From: Rhodospirillales bacterium | GTDB taxonomy: Bacteria > Pseudomonadota > Alphaproteobacteria > CACIAM-22H2 | Assembly: GCA_016794025.1 (NCBI GenBank) | Contig: JAEUKX010000068.1 | Span: forward strand, 1-56,575 | Direction: 5' to 3' | DNA length: 56,575 bases | Program-made: the position numbers and the translations under genes | Part shown: positions 1-8,299 of the stretch, piece by piece | Position numbering within the stretch: the stretch's first letter is position 1 | Layout of the letters: every line of letters starts with the position of its first letter | Notes under the pieces: model-generated | Database searches by the model: none | The model's input: only the letters and a program-made list of their open reading frames with translations | Told to the model about the DNA's origin: nothing

Positions 1-1
1 G

Positions 2-901
2 CAGCGCCGGCTCGAGGCCGAAGCGGCCGAACAGCGCGAGGCCGAAACGCGCCGCGCCAAGCGCGTGGCGGAGATCGCGGACAGCTTCCAGGCCGACATC
101 GTCGGTATCCTCGAGACGACCGCCGCCACGACCGCGGAACTCGAGCGGACGGCAAAGGATCTCGGGCGGATCGCCGAGACGGCGAGCGGAATGTCGGCCA
201 GTGCGGCCGCGGGATCGAGCGAAGCGTCGGCCAACGTGCAGACTGTGGCATCGGCGGCGGAGGAACTTGCCGCCTCGATCCGCGAGATCTCGCGCCAGGT
301 CTCGGCCTCGAGCGAGGGGGCCGCGCGCACGCGCGCGCTGGCCGAGACGAGCGAGGCGCGCGTGCACGAGCTGGAGGACGTCGCGCAGCGCATCGGCGAT
401 GTCGTCAAGCTCATCAATTCGATCGCCGGGCAGACGAACCTGCTCGCGCTCAACGCCACCATCGAGGCGGCCCGCGCGGGCGAGGCCGGGCGCGGCTTCG
501 CGGTCGTCGCCAACGAGGTGAAGGCGCTCGCCTCGCAGACCGCCAAGGCGACCGAGGAGATCGGCACGCAGATCGCCGCGATCCAGGAACGCACCGGCGG
601 CGTGGCCGGCGCCATCGCCGAGATCGGCGGCGCGATCCGCTCGATCAGCGAGATGACGTCGAGCGTGGCTTCCGCGATCGAGGAACAGACGGCCGCCACG
701 CAGGAAATCGGGCGCAACGTGGGCCAGGCGGCCGCGGGCGTGGCCGATTCCGACCGGGCCATCGCCGGCGTGCGGCAGGCCTCGGAGGAGACCGGTGCGG
801 CCTCCGCCGGCGTGCTCGAGGCCGCGGGCCGCGTCGCCGCGCAGGCCGAAAGCCTCGGCGCGCGCGTGCGCGCGTTCCTCGACGACGTGCGCGCGGCCTG
901 A
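2..901 (+). CDS. Methyl-accepting chemotaxis protein, C-terminal fragment (5' end outside window)
   Basis: The reading frame is open from base 2 and stops with TGA at 899-901. The start, the sensor domain and probably the HAMP domain lie upstream of the window. What remains is about 299 residues of Ala/Glu-rich coiled coil, beginning with a charged helix of the kind that follows HAMP. The conserved cytoplasmic hairpin tip is plain at about fragment residues 142-182 ([20 protein letters not shown], then [15 protein letters not shown]). That tip binds CheA and CheW and controls the flagellar kinase cascade. The two helical arms on either side carry Gln/Glu-rich heptads suited to CheR/CheB methylation. 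There is no C-terminal CheR-tethering pentapeptide; the protein ends in ...LDDVRAA. The ligand cannot be inferred because the sensor is missing. It converges on the cytochrome c gene with an 18-base gap. Confidence 0.95.
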   Translation, partial: QRRLEAEAAEQREAETRRAKRVAEIADSFQADIVGILETTAATTAELERTAKDLGRIAETASGMSASAAAGSSEASANVQTVASAAEELAASIREISRQVSASSEGAARTRALAETSEARVHELEDVAQRIGDVVKLINSIAGQTNLLALNATIEAARAGEAGRGFAVVANEVKALASQTAKATEEIGTQIAAIQERTGGVAGAIAEIGGAIRSISEMTSSVASAIEEQTAATQEIGRNVGQAAAGVADSDRAIAGVRQASEETGAASAGVLEAAGRVAAQAESLGARVRAFLDDVRAA

Positions 902-919
902 CGGCCGCGTTCGCCGCGC

Positions 920-1300
920 CTACTTCAGCGTCTGGAGATACGCGATCACGTTCGCGCGGTCGGTGTCGTTCTTGAGGCCGGCATAGGCCATCGTCGTGCC
1001 GGGCATGAACGCGCGCGGGTCCTTGAGGTATTCGTTGAGCTTGTCCGGCGTCCAGGCAAGGTCGGGCGCGCGCTTGGCGGTCGAATAGCGGAAGCCTTCG
1101 ACCGAGGCGGCCTTGCGGCCGACGACGCCGTGCATGGTCGGGCCGAGCTTGCGCGGGCCGTCGACCGTCGGGTTGTGGCAGGTCGAGCAGACGCGCTTGA
1201 ACACGCCTTCGCCCGCGGCGGCATCCTGCGCCTGGGCGGGAACCGTGGCGACAAGGCACGCGGCGGAAAAAAGGGCGGAGAGAACGAGGCGCTGGTTCAC
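920..1300 (-). CDS. Small periplasmic class I cytochrome c
   Basis: A 126-residue precursor. Residues 1-25 form a Sec signal peptide ending in an AQA-type cleavage site. The mature part has one haem-binding CSTCH motif (Cys38, Cys41, His42). The expected distal Met ligand is in PGTTMAY (Met104; Met99 is less likely). Size and the motifs GPTMHGVVGRKA and KDPRAFMPGTTM match soluble class I cytochromes of the c2/c550 type. It should carry electrons in the periplasm between respiratory complexes. The start is GTG at 1300, with a GGAG about 11 bases upstream. It lies downstream of the peptide ABC operon on the same strand, but with a 76-base gap and no functional link, so it is probably transcribed independently. 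Identification as a cytochrome c is firm; the electron partners are unknown. Confidence 0.93.
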   Translation of the reverse strand: MNQRLVLSALFSAACLVATVPAQAQDAAAGEGVFKRVCSTCHNPTVDGPRKLGPTMHGVVGRKAASVEGFRYSTAKRAPDLAWTPDKLNEYLKDPRAFMPGTTMAYAGLKNDTDRANVIAYLQTLK

Positions 1301-1376
1301 GGCAGCAATACTCCACTCGGGGGGAGGGTCGGAACCGACCCGACGCGCGGGAAGCTATGCCGCCGGGCCGGTCAAA

Positions 1377-2363
1377 TCAACCCTCGGCCGGAACGCTGCC
1401 CGTGACCGGCCTGCGACACTCCGCCACATGCGCCTCGCCGATCTCGACGACCGGCGGCCGGGCCGCCACGCAGGCCGGTTCGGCAAGCCGGCACCGGGGG
1501 GCGAACGCGCAACCCTCGGGCACCTGCGACAGGTCCGGCGGCGCGCCGGGAATGGCGTCGAGCCGCCGGCCGCGCATGGCGCCGTGGACGGTCGAGGCGA
1601 GCAGCCCGCGCGGATAGGGATGGGCCGTCGCGCGGATGAGGTCGCGCGCCGAGCCGCGTTCGACGATGCGGCCGGCGTACATGACCGCCAGCCGGTCCGA
1701 CACCTCGAGCGCCACGCCGATGTCGTGCGTCACGAAAATCACACCCATGCCGAATTCCTTCTGCAGCTCGCGCAGCAGCAGCAGGATCTGGATCTGCACC
1801 GTCGCGTCGAGCGCCGTCGTCGGCTCGTCGGCCAGCAGCACGCGCGGCCGGCAGGCCAGCGCCAGCGCGATCATCGCGCGCTGGCGCATGCCGCCCGACA
1901 TCTCGTGCGGATAGGCGTCGAGCCGCCGGCGGGCCGAGGGGATGCGCACGCGCTCGAGCATCTCGAGCGCGCGGGCGCGGCCCGCGGCGCGGTCGGCACG
2001 CTCGTGGCGCATGACCGCCTCGGCGATCTGGTCGCCGATCGTGAAGACGGGGTCGAACGCCAGCATGGGCTCCTGGAAGATCATCGACACGACCTTGCCG
2101 CGATAGGCGCGCAGGGCCGCCCCCTCGAGCGCCAGCACGTCGTGGCCCGCAACTTCGATGCGCCCCTTGGTCTGCGTGCGCCGTTCCGGCAGCAGGCGCA
2201 GCAGCGAGCGCAGCGTGACCGACTTGCCCGAGCCGGATTCGCCGAGCAGCCCCAGCACCTCGCCCTGCCCCAGCGAAAGATCGACGCCGTTGACGGCGTG
2301 GACGGTCCGCTCCGCCGTGCGGAAGCGAACATGCAGGTCCTCGACCCGGACGAGCGCGCTCAT
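1377..2363 (-). CDS. Dipeptide/oligopeptide ABC transporter ATP-binding protein (DppD-like)
   Basis: A 328-residue ATPase of the DppD/OppD family that powers import through the two permeases encoded upstream. Walker A is GESGSGKS (residues 41-48). The ABC signature is SGGMRQ (156-161) and Walker B is LLADEP (176-181). The C-terminal oligopeptide-transporter extension with its Cys-containing CAFAPRC segment is present, and in such proteins it can bind an Fe-S cluster. The ATG at 2363 overlaps the TGA of the preceding ATPase gene in an ATGA junction, which fixes the start and implies translational coupling. The frame stays open further upstream, but that stretch is inside the neighbouring gene. 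It is the last gene of the MFS, binding protein, permease, permease, ATPase, ATPase operon. Confidence 0.95.
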   Translation of the reverse strand: MSALVRVEDLHVRFRTAERTVHAVNGVDLSLGQGEVLGLLGESGSGKSVTLRSLLRLLPERRTQTKGRIEVAGHDVLALEGAALRAYRGKVVSMIFQEPMLAFDPVFTIGDQIAEAVMRHERADRAAGRARALEMLERVRIPSARRRLDAYPHEMSGGMRQRAMIALALACRPRVLLADEPTTALDATVQIQILLLLRELQKEFGMGVIFVTHDIGVALEVSDRLAVMYAGRIVERGSARDLIRATAHPYPRGLLASTVHGAMRGRRLDAIPGAPPDLSQVPEGCAFAPRCRLAEPACVAARPPVVEIGEAHVAECRRPVTGSVPAEG

Positions 2364-3406
2364 GCCGCTGTCTCCGCCTGCGGGTGGCCGGACGCGGGGT
2401 CGGCCATGTGGCAGGCCGCCAGGTGGCCGTGCGCGACGGGGGCCGCGACCAGTTCGGGCATGCGCGTGCGGCACACGTCCGCGGCGAACGGGCAGCGCGT
2501 GTGGAAGCGGCAGCCGGGCGGCGGGTTGATCGGGTTGGGCGGATCGCCGGCGATCGGCGCTTCGAGCGTGCGCCGGTCCGGGTCCATCGAGGGCATCGCG
2601 GACAGCAGCGCGCGCGTATAGGGATGGCGCGGCGCGCCGTAGATGGCGTCGACCGGGCCGATCTCGACGATGCGGCCGAGATACATGACGAGCACGCGGT
2701 CGGAGATGTAGCGCACCACGTTGAGGTCGTGGCTGATGAAGACGTAGGTGAGCCCGAACTCCGCCTTCAGGTCCTGCAGCAGGTTCAGCACCTGCGCTTC
2801 CACCGACTTGTCGAGTGCGGACACCGCCTCGTCGAGGATCACCAGCCGCGGCCGCAGCGCCAGCGCGCGCGCGATGTTCACGCGCTGGCGCTGGCCGCCG
2901 GACAGCTCGTGCGGATAGCGGCGGCCGAACGCGTCGGGCGCCAGGCCCACGCGCGCCAGCAGGTCGCGCGCGCGCGCCGTCGCCTCGGCCGCCGGCACGC
3001 CGTGCACGCGCGGCCCGAACGCGATCGAATCGGCGACGGTCAGGCGCGGGTTGAGCGAGGCGAAGGAATCCTGGAAGACCATCTGCACGTGCCGGCGCAT
3101 CTCGCGCAGCGACAGCCCGTCCTGCGTGCCGACCGGCAGCCCGTCATAGACCAGTTCGCCGCGGTCGGGATCGAGCAGGCGGACGAGCAGGCGCGCGGTC
3201 GTCGACTTGCCGCAGCCCGACTCCCCCACGATCCCCAGCGTCTCGCCCTTGACGACGTCGAAATCGATGCCGTCGACCGCCTGGACCGTCGCCGTCGTGC
3301 GGTTGAACAGCCCGCCGCGGATCGGGAAATGCCGGAAGAGCCCGCGCACCGCCAGCAGCGGCTGGGCCGGGCCGCCCAGGTCGGCGTCCGGTGCGGGCAC
3401 GCTCAC
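2360..3406 (-). CDS. Dipeptide/oligopeptide ABC transporter ATP-binding protein (DppF-like)
   Basis: A 348-residue second ATPase of the peptide importer, pairing with the DppD-like subunit. Walker A is GESGCGKS (61-68), the signature is [16 protein letters not shown], and Walker B is VILDEAVSALD. DEAVSALD rather than DEPT is normal for the DppF/OppF branch. It also has the C-terminal GCRFHTRCPFA cysteine motif of the family. The best start is GTG at 3406, which overlaps the upstream permease's TGA (GTGA). A second GTG two codons later is possible. The open frame continues far upstream only because it runs through the permease genes. Both junctions of this gene are four-base overlaps, typical of stoichiometric co-translation. 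Confidence 0.93.
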   Translation of the reverse strand: MSVPAPDADLGGPAQPLLAVRGLFRHFPIRGGLFNRTTATVQAVDGIDFDVVKGETLGIVGESGCGKSTTARLLVRLLDPDRGELVYDGLPVGTQDGLSLREMRRHVQMVFQDSFASLNPRLTVADSIAFGPRVHGVPAAEATARARDLLARVGLAPDAFGRRYPHELSGGQRQRVNIARALALRPRLVILDEAVSALDKSVEAQVLNLLQDLKAEFGLTYVFISHDLNVVRYISDRVLVMYLGRIVEIGPVDAIYGAPRHPYTRALLSAMPSMDPDRRTLEAPIAGDPPNPINPPPGCRFHTRCPFAADVCRTRMPELVAAPVAHGHLAACHMADPASGHPQAETAA

Positions 3407-4263
3407 AGCTTCACGTCCATGGCCTGGCGCAGCCCGTCGGAGAACAGGTTGAAGCAGATCGAGACCGCGAAGATCATCGCGCCCGGCAATGCGGCGACGA
3501 GCGGCTGGGCATAGATCGCGGTGCGCAGCGTGTTGAGCATGAGGCCCCACTCCGCTTCCGGCGGCTTGGTGCCGAGGCCGAGGAACGACAGGCCCGAGGC
3601 GAGGATCATCGAGACGGAGACGAGCCCCGTCGCGTAGACGAAGACCGGCCCGAGGACGTTGCCGAGGATGTGGACGCGGATGATCGTCAGCGCCCCCGCC
3701 CCGCTCGCGCGCGCCGCGTCGACGAAATCGAGGCTGCGCACCTGCGTGGTCACGCTTTCGGCCACGCGCGCGATCGGCGGCACGAAGACGACGGTCAGCG
3801 AGACGATCGAGTTGAAGATGCCCGCCCCCAGCGCGCCCGAGATGGCGATCGCCAGCAGCACCGACGGGAAGGCGTAGAACACGTCGATCGTGCGCATGAT
3901 CGCCATGTTCGCCCGTCCGCCCGAATAGCCCGCAAACACGCCAAGGAACGTCCCGATCGCGAAGGCGTTGATGACGGGCACGATGCCCGTGAACAGCGAC
4001 AGCCGGCCGCCATAGATGAGGCGCGTCAGCATGTCCCGGCCCAGCTCGTCGGTGCCCAGCAGGTTGCCCGGCGTGCCGATGGGGCGCAGGCGGCGCAGCA
4101 TCGAGGCGCGGAACGGGTCGCCCGGCGCCACGAGCGGCGCGAAGATCGCGGCAAGCAGGATGACCGCGAGCACGAGGATGCAGGCGAGCGCCACGCGGTC
4201 GCGCATCAGGCGGCGCAGGACGTTCGACCAGTAGCCGCGCGCGGGACCGGCGAGCTCGGACAT
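3403..4263 (-). CDS. Peptide-type ABC transporter permease (DppC-like)
   Basis: A 286-residue inner-membrane permease. The N-terminal OppC-type segment and first membrane helix (about residues 25-47) precede a periplasmic region containing GTDELGRDMLTRLIYGGR, a hallmark of DppC/OppC. Five further hydrophobic helices follow. The cytoplasmic coupling loop FVDAARASGAGALTIIRVHI (EAA-like) docks on the ATPases. Length matches the family. ATG at 4263 follows the DppB-like stop by 3 bases. The substrate cannot be read from the permease; nickel, glutathione and dipeptide importers share this architecture. Confidence 0.95.
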   Translation of the reverse strand: MSELAGPARGYWSNVLRRLMRDRVALACILVLAVILLAAIFAPLVAPGDPFRASMLRRLRPIGTPGNLLGTDELGRDMLTRLIYGGRLSLFTGIVPVINAFAIGTFLGVFAGYSGGRANMAIMRTIDVFYAFPSVLLAIAISGALGAGIFNSIVSLTVVFVPPIARVAESVTTQVRSLDFVDAARASGAGALTIIRVHILGNVLGPVFVYATGLVSVSMILASGLSFLGLGTKPPEAEWGLMLNTLRTAIYAQPLVAALPGAMIFAVSICFNLFSDGLRQAMDVKL

Positions 4264-4266
4264 CGC

Positions 4267-5220
4267 TCAGGCCCTCTTGATGCGCGGATCGAGCCAGGTC
4301 TGCGCGACGTCGACCAGAAGGTTGAGGACGACGAAGAACATCGCGAGCACCAGGATCGTCCCCTGCAGCAGCGGCAGGTCGCGCTGCAGGATCGCGTTGC
4401 CGAGAAGGAAGCCCGTGCCGGGCCAGGCGAACACGGTCTCGATCAGGATCGAGCCGCCCAGCAGGTAGCCGAGCTGCAGCCCCATCACCGCGAGCGACGT
4501 GGGCGCCGCGTTCTTGAGGATGTGCAGGAAGATGCCGGACTCCGGCAGGCCCTTGGCGCGCAGCGCGTCGACGAATTCCTGCGAGAGGATGTCGCCCACA
4601 AGCGCGCGCACCGAGCGCGCCACGATGCCCAGCGGGATGACCGACATGGTGAGCGCGGGCAGGACGAGGAAGCGCACATGCGCCCAGTCCCACGTCCAGT
4701 CGGCCGATCCGCCGGGACCGGCTCCCGTCGCGGGCAGCCAGTTGAGCTGGACCGAGAAGACGATCGCCAGCACCATGCCCAGCCAGTAGTGCGGCACGGA
4801 GATGCCCGCGATGGAAAGCGTGCTGGCGAGCCGGTCGATCCAGCCGCCGCGCCAGTAGCCGGCGACGAGCCCCAGCAGCGCGCCGGCGGAAAAGCCGAAC
4901 GCCGCCGCGAGTGCGGCCAGCATGAAGGTGTTGCCGAAGGCGTGCCACACCTCGCCGGCCACGGGCCGGCCGGTGGCGATCGAGACGCCGAGATCGCCGG
5001 CGAGCGCCCGCCAGAGCCAGAACCCGAACTGGACCGGCAGCGGCCGGTCGAAACCGTAGACCTGGCGCATGATCTGCTGCATCTCGAGCGAGGCGTCGGG
5101 CGGCAGCACGGAAGCCAGCGGATCGCCCGGCGAGATGTGCACGAGCGCGAAGCACACCACGCTCACGCCGAGCGCGATGGGGATCGCGTAGACAAAACGC
5201 CGGAGCAGGTACTGGAGCAT
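4267..5220 (-). CDS. Peptide-type ABC transporter permease (DppB-like)
   Basis: A 317-residue permease with six predicted membrane helices, starting with the family's N-terminal MLQYLLRRFVYAIP. It has the long periplasmic loop with SPGDPLAS, the GFDRPLPVQFGFWL segment and the coupling loop FVDALRAKGLPESGIFLHIL. The C-terminal VDVAQTWLDPRIKRA is typical of DppB/GsiC. I chose ATG at 5220; a TTG three codons upstream (5229) is in frame but gives no better ribosome site. The gap to the upstream binding-protein gene holds a strong hairpin (5234-5269), listed separately, which would let the binding protein be made in excess of the membrane subunits. Confidence 0.93.
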   Translation of the reverse strand: MLQYLLRRFVYAIPIALGVSVVCFALVHISPGDPLASVLPPDASLEMQQIMRQVYGFDRPLPVQFGFWLWRALAGDLGVSIATGRPVAGEVWHAFGNTFMLAALAAAFGFSAGALLGLVAGYWRGGWIDRLASTLSIAGISVPHYWLGMVLAIVFSVQLNWLPATGAGPGGSADWTWDWAHVRFLVLPALTMSVIPLGIVARSVRALVGDILSQEFVDALRAKGLPESGIFLHILKNAAPTSLAVMGLQLGYLLGGSILIETVFAWPGTGFLLGNAILQRDLPLLQGTILVLAMFFVVLNLLVDVAQTWLDPRIKRA

Positions 5221-5233
5221 CGCGCGCAAGGCC

Positions 5234-5269
5234 GCCGGCCGGACCCCGCGCGTGCGGGACCCGGCCGGC
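5234..5269 (-). terminator. GC-rich intercistronic hairpin, binding protein / DppB-like junction
   Basis: Nine-base arms GCCGGCCGG (5234-5242) and CCGGCCGGC (5261-5269) enclose a second stem, CCCGC/GCGGG with a GCGT loop (5245-5258). It begins right after the binding-protein stop on the transcribed strand. There is no T-run, so intrinsic termination would be partial at best. The more likely role is 3'-end protection of the binding-protein mRNA or attenuation into the permeases. Structure is seen directly; function is inferred. Confidence 0.6.
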
Positions 5270-5275
5270 GCCGTC

Positions 5276-6874
5276 TCACTTCGCCATGAAGACCGGCGAG
5301 AAGTCCTGGAACCAGTTCTGCGCCTGCACGAAGCCCTTCACCTTCGGGCTCATCGCGCGCGGATTGACGTCGTGCGTGACCATCAGGAACAGCGCCTCGT
5401 CGACGTACTTCTCGTGGATCTTCTGCAGCACCTTGGTCTGCTCGGCCGCATCGAACGTGTTGCGGACCTTGTCGAACAGCCCGTCCATCTCGGGATCCGA
5501 GTAGTAGCCCCAGTTGGTGCCGGCCGGCGGCTGCAGCGAGCTCTGCAGGTGCCGGATGAGGCCGGTGAACGGATCCTGGATGAAGTAGGTGTAGTTCATG
5601 CCCGTGGCGCCGCGCGAGGACTCGTGCTTGGCGCCCGCCCGCCAGATGTTGATGAGCGTGTTCCAGTCCACCACCTCGAAGGTGATCTTGATCCACGCGT
5701 CCGCGAGGTTCTGCTGCACGAACTCGTTCATCGGCAGCGGCTGCATCTGGCCCGATCCCGACGGCGCGATGAGGATCTTGGTCTCGAGCGGCTTGTTCGG
5801 ACCGAAGCCCGCCTCGGTCATCAGCTTCTTCGCCTCGGCGACGTCGTGGCGCAGCTTGAACGCGGGCTTGCCGGCCCACTGGTGGCCCGGCGGGAAGAAG
5901 CCCTGCGCCGGGATGGCCATGCCGCCGAGCAGTTCCTTGATCCCCTCGCGGTCGACCGCGAGGTTCGCGGCCTTGCGCACGCGCACGTCGTTCCACGGGC
6001 TGCCGTCGACGCGGCTGAGATGCCAGGTCCAGTTATGCGGATAGGCGTTCGTGACGATCTGCATGCCCGCCTTCTTGAGCGAGTCGATCGCGTCGGGCGC
6101 CGGCGCCTCGATCCAGTCGACCTGGCCCGAGCGCAGCGCCGCGGTGCGCGCGCTCGCCTCCGGCAGCGGCACGAGGACGAGCCGCTCGAGCTTCGGCACG
6201 CGCTTCTTGTCCCAGTATTCGGGGTTCGGCACGAGCTCGACGCGCTCGCGCGGGACGAAGTTCGCGATCTTCCACGGCCCCGTCCCCGCCGGCGTCTTGG
6301 CGAAGGCGTCCCAGTTCTTGCCGACCTTCTCCCACTGCGCGGGGCTCGACATCATGATCCACGCGATCTGGTAGGGGAACGTCGCGTCGGGGCTCTTGGT
6401 CGTGATCTCGACCGTCGACGGGTCGATCGCGCGGTAGCTCGCGACGGCCGGGATGCGGCTGCGCCCCTGCGCGGACTGGCGCGGATCGAACTGCGGTGCT
6501 TGCTGGTTGAGCAGCTTCTCGAGATTCCAGACGACGGCGGCGGCATCGAAGGCGGAGCCGTCGTGGAACTTGACGCCCGGCCGCAGCTTGAAGACCCACT
6601 TGGTCTTGTCGGCCGCGTCGACCTTCCATTCGCTCGCCAGGCCCGGCACGAGGTCGGAGGCCTTCTCGGCGCTGGAAAGGTCCCAGTTGATGAGCGCGTC
6701 GTAGGCCGTATAGCCGAGGAAGCGCATGCCCTCGCCGCCCTGGTCGGTCTGCCCGGTCGTCAGCGGAATGTCCGAGGCCGTCATGCCGATGCGCAGCGTG
6801 CCCTGCGCGGCCGCCTGCCCTGCCAGCAGCAGCGTTCCGGCTGCCGCCGCGATCACCAGTTTCCTGAACTCCAT
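5276..6874 (-). CDS. ABC transporter substrate-binding protein, family 5 (peptide type)
   Basis: A 532-residue periplasmic receptor of the SBP_bac_5 family. Residues 1-24 are a Sec signal (MEFRKLVIAAAAGTLLLAG, then QAAAQ). The mature protein shows family landmarks: LKWVFKLRPGVKFHDGS-like (here KTKWVFKLRPGVKFHDGSAF), TGPWKI, and VRKAANLAVDREGIKELL. It delivers the ligand to the DppBC-like permeases encoded just downstream. ATG at 6874 is preceded by a G-rich GGGGGCG Shine-Dalgarno. An open frame further upstream lacks a signal peptide and is rejected. Ligand identity is open: members bind peptides, nickel, haem or plant metabolites. Confidence 0.95.
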   Translation of the reverse strand: MEFRKLVIAAAAGTLLLAGQAAAQGTLRIGMTASDIPLTTGQTDQGGEGMRFLGYTAYDALINWDLSSAEKASDLVPGLASEWKVDAADKTKWVFKLRPGVKFHDGSAFDAAAVVWNLEKLLNQQAPQFDPRQSAQGRSRIPAVASYRAIDPSTVEITTKSPDATFPYQIAWIMMSSPAQWEKVGKNWDAFAKTPAGTGPWKIANFVPRERVELVPNPEYWDKKRVPKLERLVLVPLPEASARTAALRSGQVDWIEAPAPDAIDSLKKAGMQIVTNAYPHNWTWHLSRVDGSPWNDVRVRKAANLAVDREGIKELLGGMAIPAQGFFPPGHQWAGKPAFKLRHDVAEAKKLMTEAGFGPNKPLETKILIAPSGSGQMQPLPMNEFVQQNLADAWIKITFEVVDWNTLINIWRAGAKHESSRGATGMNYTYFIQDPFTGLIRHLQSSLQPPAGTNWGYYSDPEMDGLFDKVRNTFDAAEQTKVLQKIHEKYVDEALFLMVTHDVNPRAMSPKVKGFVQAQNWFQDFSPVFMAK

Positions 6875-6932
6875 CTGCGCCCCCGTGTTCGAAACGAAAA
6901 CCGGGAAGCAGCAAGATCGGTGCCAGACCCGC

Positions 6933-8072
6933 CTAGCGGCGGGCGCGATCGAGAAAGGCGGCACTGCCGCCAAGAATGGCGGCAAGCGCCAAGTAAAGCG
7001 GCATCTGCCCGATGTCGTCGAGATAGAGGCCCGCCACGATCGGCCCGAGTGCCGCCCCGATATCGCGGTAGGTCGAATAGATCGACTGCGCGCCGACCGG
7101 ATCGCCGGGATTGCGTTCGGCCACCATCGCGGCGGCGGTGGTGTTGGTCAGGCCGCGCAGCAGCGTGACGAAGGTGGCGCCGGCATAGACGAAGCCGAAT
7201 CCGATGGCCGCCATGCCCGCCGCCGTCCCCATCCCGAAGACGAGCATCACGCGCGTCGCGCCGAAACGGTCGGCAAGCCACCCGCCGGCGGGCGAGCAGA
7301 ACGTCTCCACGATCCAGCGCAGCGACATCACCATGCCCGCGGCAAGGGCGGGCGCGAAACCGCTGACGCTTTCCTTGAGCAGGATCGCCAGCGACACGAT
7401 GAACACGCCGTCGACCACGAAACCCTGTGCCGCCGCCCACACGTCGATGGGCCCCGGTCGCGGCAGCAGGAACCCGCGATGCGCCGGCATGCGGATTTCG
7501 ACCGGCGGCAGCGTCAGCGCCAGCGGTATGGTCGCAAGCGTGATGCAAGCGATGATCGCGAACAGGGCGTGCGCGCCGATCCTGTCGACCGCATAGGTGC
7601 CCGCGAGAAGCGACACGGTGATCGTCAGCCCGGCAAGCGCCCGGATCGTCCCGATGCGCCGGCCCGCCTGCTCGCGCACGCTCGCCGCATAGGCGAACGT
7701 CACGAGATTGAGCACGGCGAAGGAAAGGCCCCAGACGAGCCGCGCCGCGAGTTGCAGCCATTCGCCGATATCGACCGCGAAGGCCGCCGTCGACAGGACG
7801 GCACCGGCCGCGGCAAGCGTGCCCGCCCGCCGCCCGCCGAGCCGCGCGGCATAGCGCGCAAGCGGGGTGTAGGCGAAGATCCGGATGATGCGGTTCGCCG
7901 CCAGCAGCAGGCCCGCCCACGCAAGCGTGGTGCCGAACGCCTCGGGGATGAGCGGCAGCAGGACATAGAGTAGCCCGTCGCCCGACATGGCGAGCGCCAA
8001 CAGCCAGCCGGGCCGGTAGACGCCCACGGGTGCATTGGCGGGCGCCTTGGCGGGCGTCTCGCTCACCGGCAC
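6933..8072 (-). CDS. MFS transporter
   Basis: A 379-residue, 12-helix major facilitator. The first helix after the cytoplasmic N-terminus is GWLLALAMSGDGLLYVLLPL. Loop 2-3 carries a degenerate signature, PLARYAARLGGRRAG. The second-half equivalent is GGWLADRFGATRVML. It has no signal peptide or extra domains, and the ligand is not recognisable. It starts with GTG at 8072 (another GTG is two codons in). It ends 58 bases before the peptide binding-protein gene on the same strand, so it may be the first gene of that operon. Together they could form an import/export pair for related compounds, but this is only contextual. The C-terminus, DRARR, ends shortly after the last helix. Confidence 0.88.
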   Translation of the reverse strand: MPVSETPAKAPANAPVGVYRPGWLLALAMSGDGLLYVLLPLIPEAFGTTLAWAGLLLAANRIIRIFAYTPLARYAARLGGRRAGTLAAAGAVLSTAAFAVDIGEWLQLAARLVWGLSFAVLNLVTFAYAASVREQAGRRIGTIRALAGLTITVSLLAGTYAVDRIGAHALFAIIACITLATIPLALTLPPVEIRMPAHRGFLLPRPGPIDVWAAAQGFVVDGVFIVSLAILLKESVSGFAPALAAGMVMSLRWIVETFCSPAGGWLADRFGATRVMLVFGMGTAAGMAAIGFGFVYAGATFVTLLRGLTNTTAAAMVAERNPGDPVGAQSIYSTYRDIGAALGPIVAGLYLDDIGQMPLYLALAAILGGSAAFLDRARR

Positions 8073-8202
8073 CTGCGGGCAGGTGCGTCTGGCCCGATGT
8101 TCGGCTTGTTGGATCTGTCCGGCACGCGCGGCCTCCCCTTCGGGCCTCAGCCAGTGCCGTACCCGGCCGCGAGGATGTCACCGCAGCGTCACAAATTCAA
8201 AC

Positions 8203-8225
8203 CAGATGCGCGTCCCGCGCATTTG
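8203..8225. promoter_or_regulatory. Inverted repeat between divergent MFS genes (candidate operator)
   Basis: Arms ATGCGCG (8206-8212) and CGCGCAT (8216-8222) are separated by TCC. The symmetry extends by CA/TG outside one mismatched pair, giving a 23-base dyad. It overlaps a TTGACG (8223-8228) that could be the -35 of the rightward MFS gene. No regulator gene lies beside it. Symmetry is seen; operator function is inferred. Confidence 0.4.
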
Positions 8226-8299
8226 ACGAAGCACCTGAAACCGTACAGTTTTTCCGAGCCCGCGCGGCGTGCGCTCCGTGCGGCTGGGGAAACCGCCAG

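Noticed and set aside
2360..5155. A 931-codon frame suggesting a permease-ATPase fusion
   Set aside because: The N-terminal two thirds is a wrong-phase reading of the two permease genes. Coding resemblance begins at GTG 3406, where there is a coupled GTGA junction.
3391..7168. Two plus-strand open frames of over 600 codons opposite the peptide transporter genes
   Set aside because: Composition is Arg/Asp/Glu/Gln repeats typical of the complement of GC-rich membrane-protein genes, with no domain features. The minus-strand genes are unambiguous.
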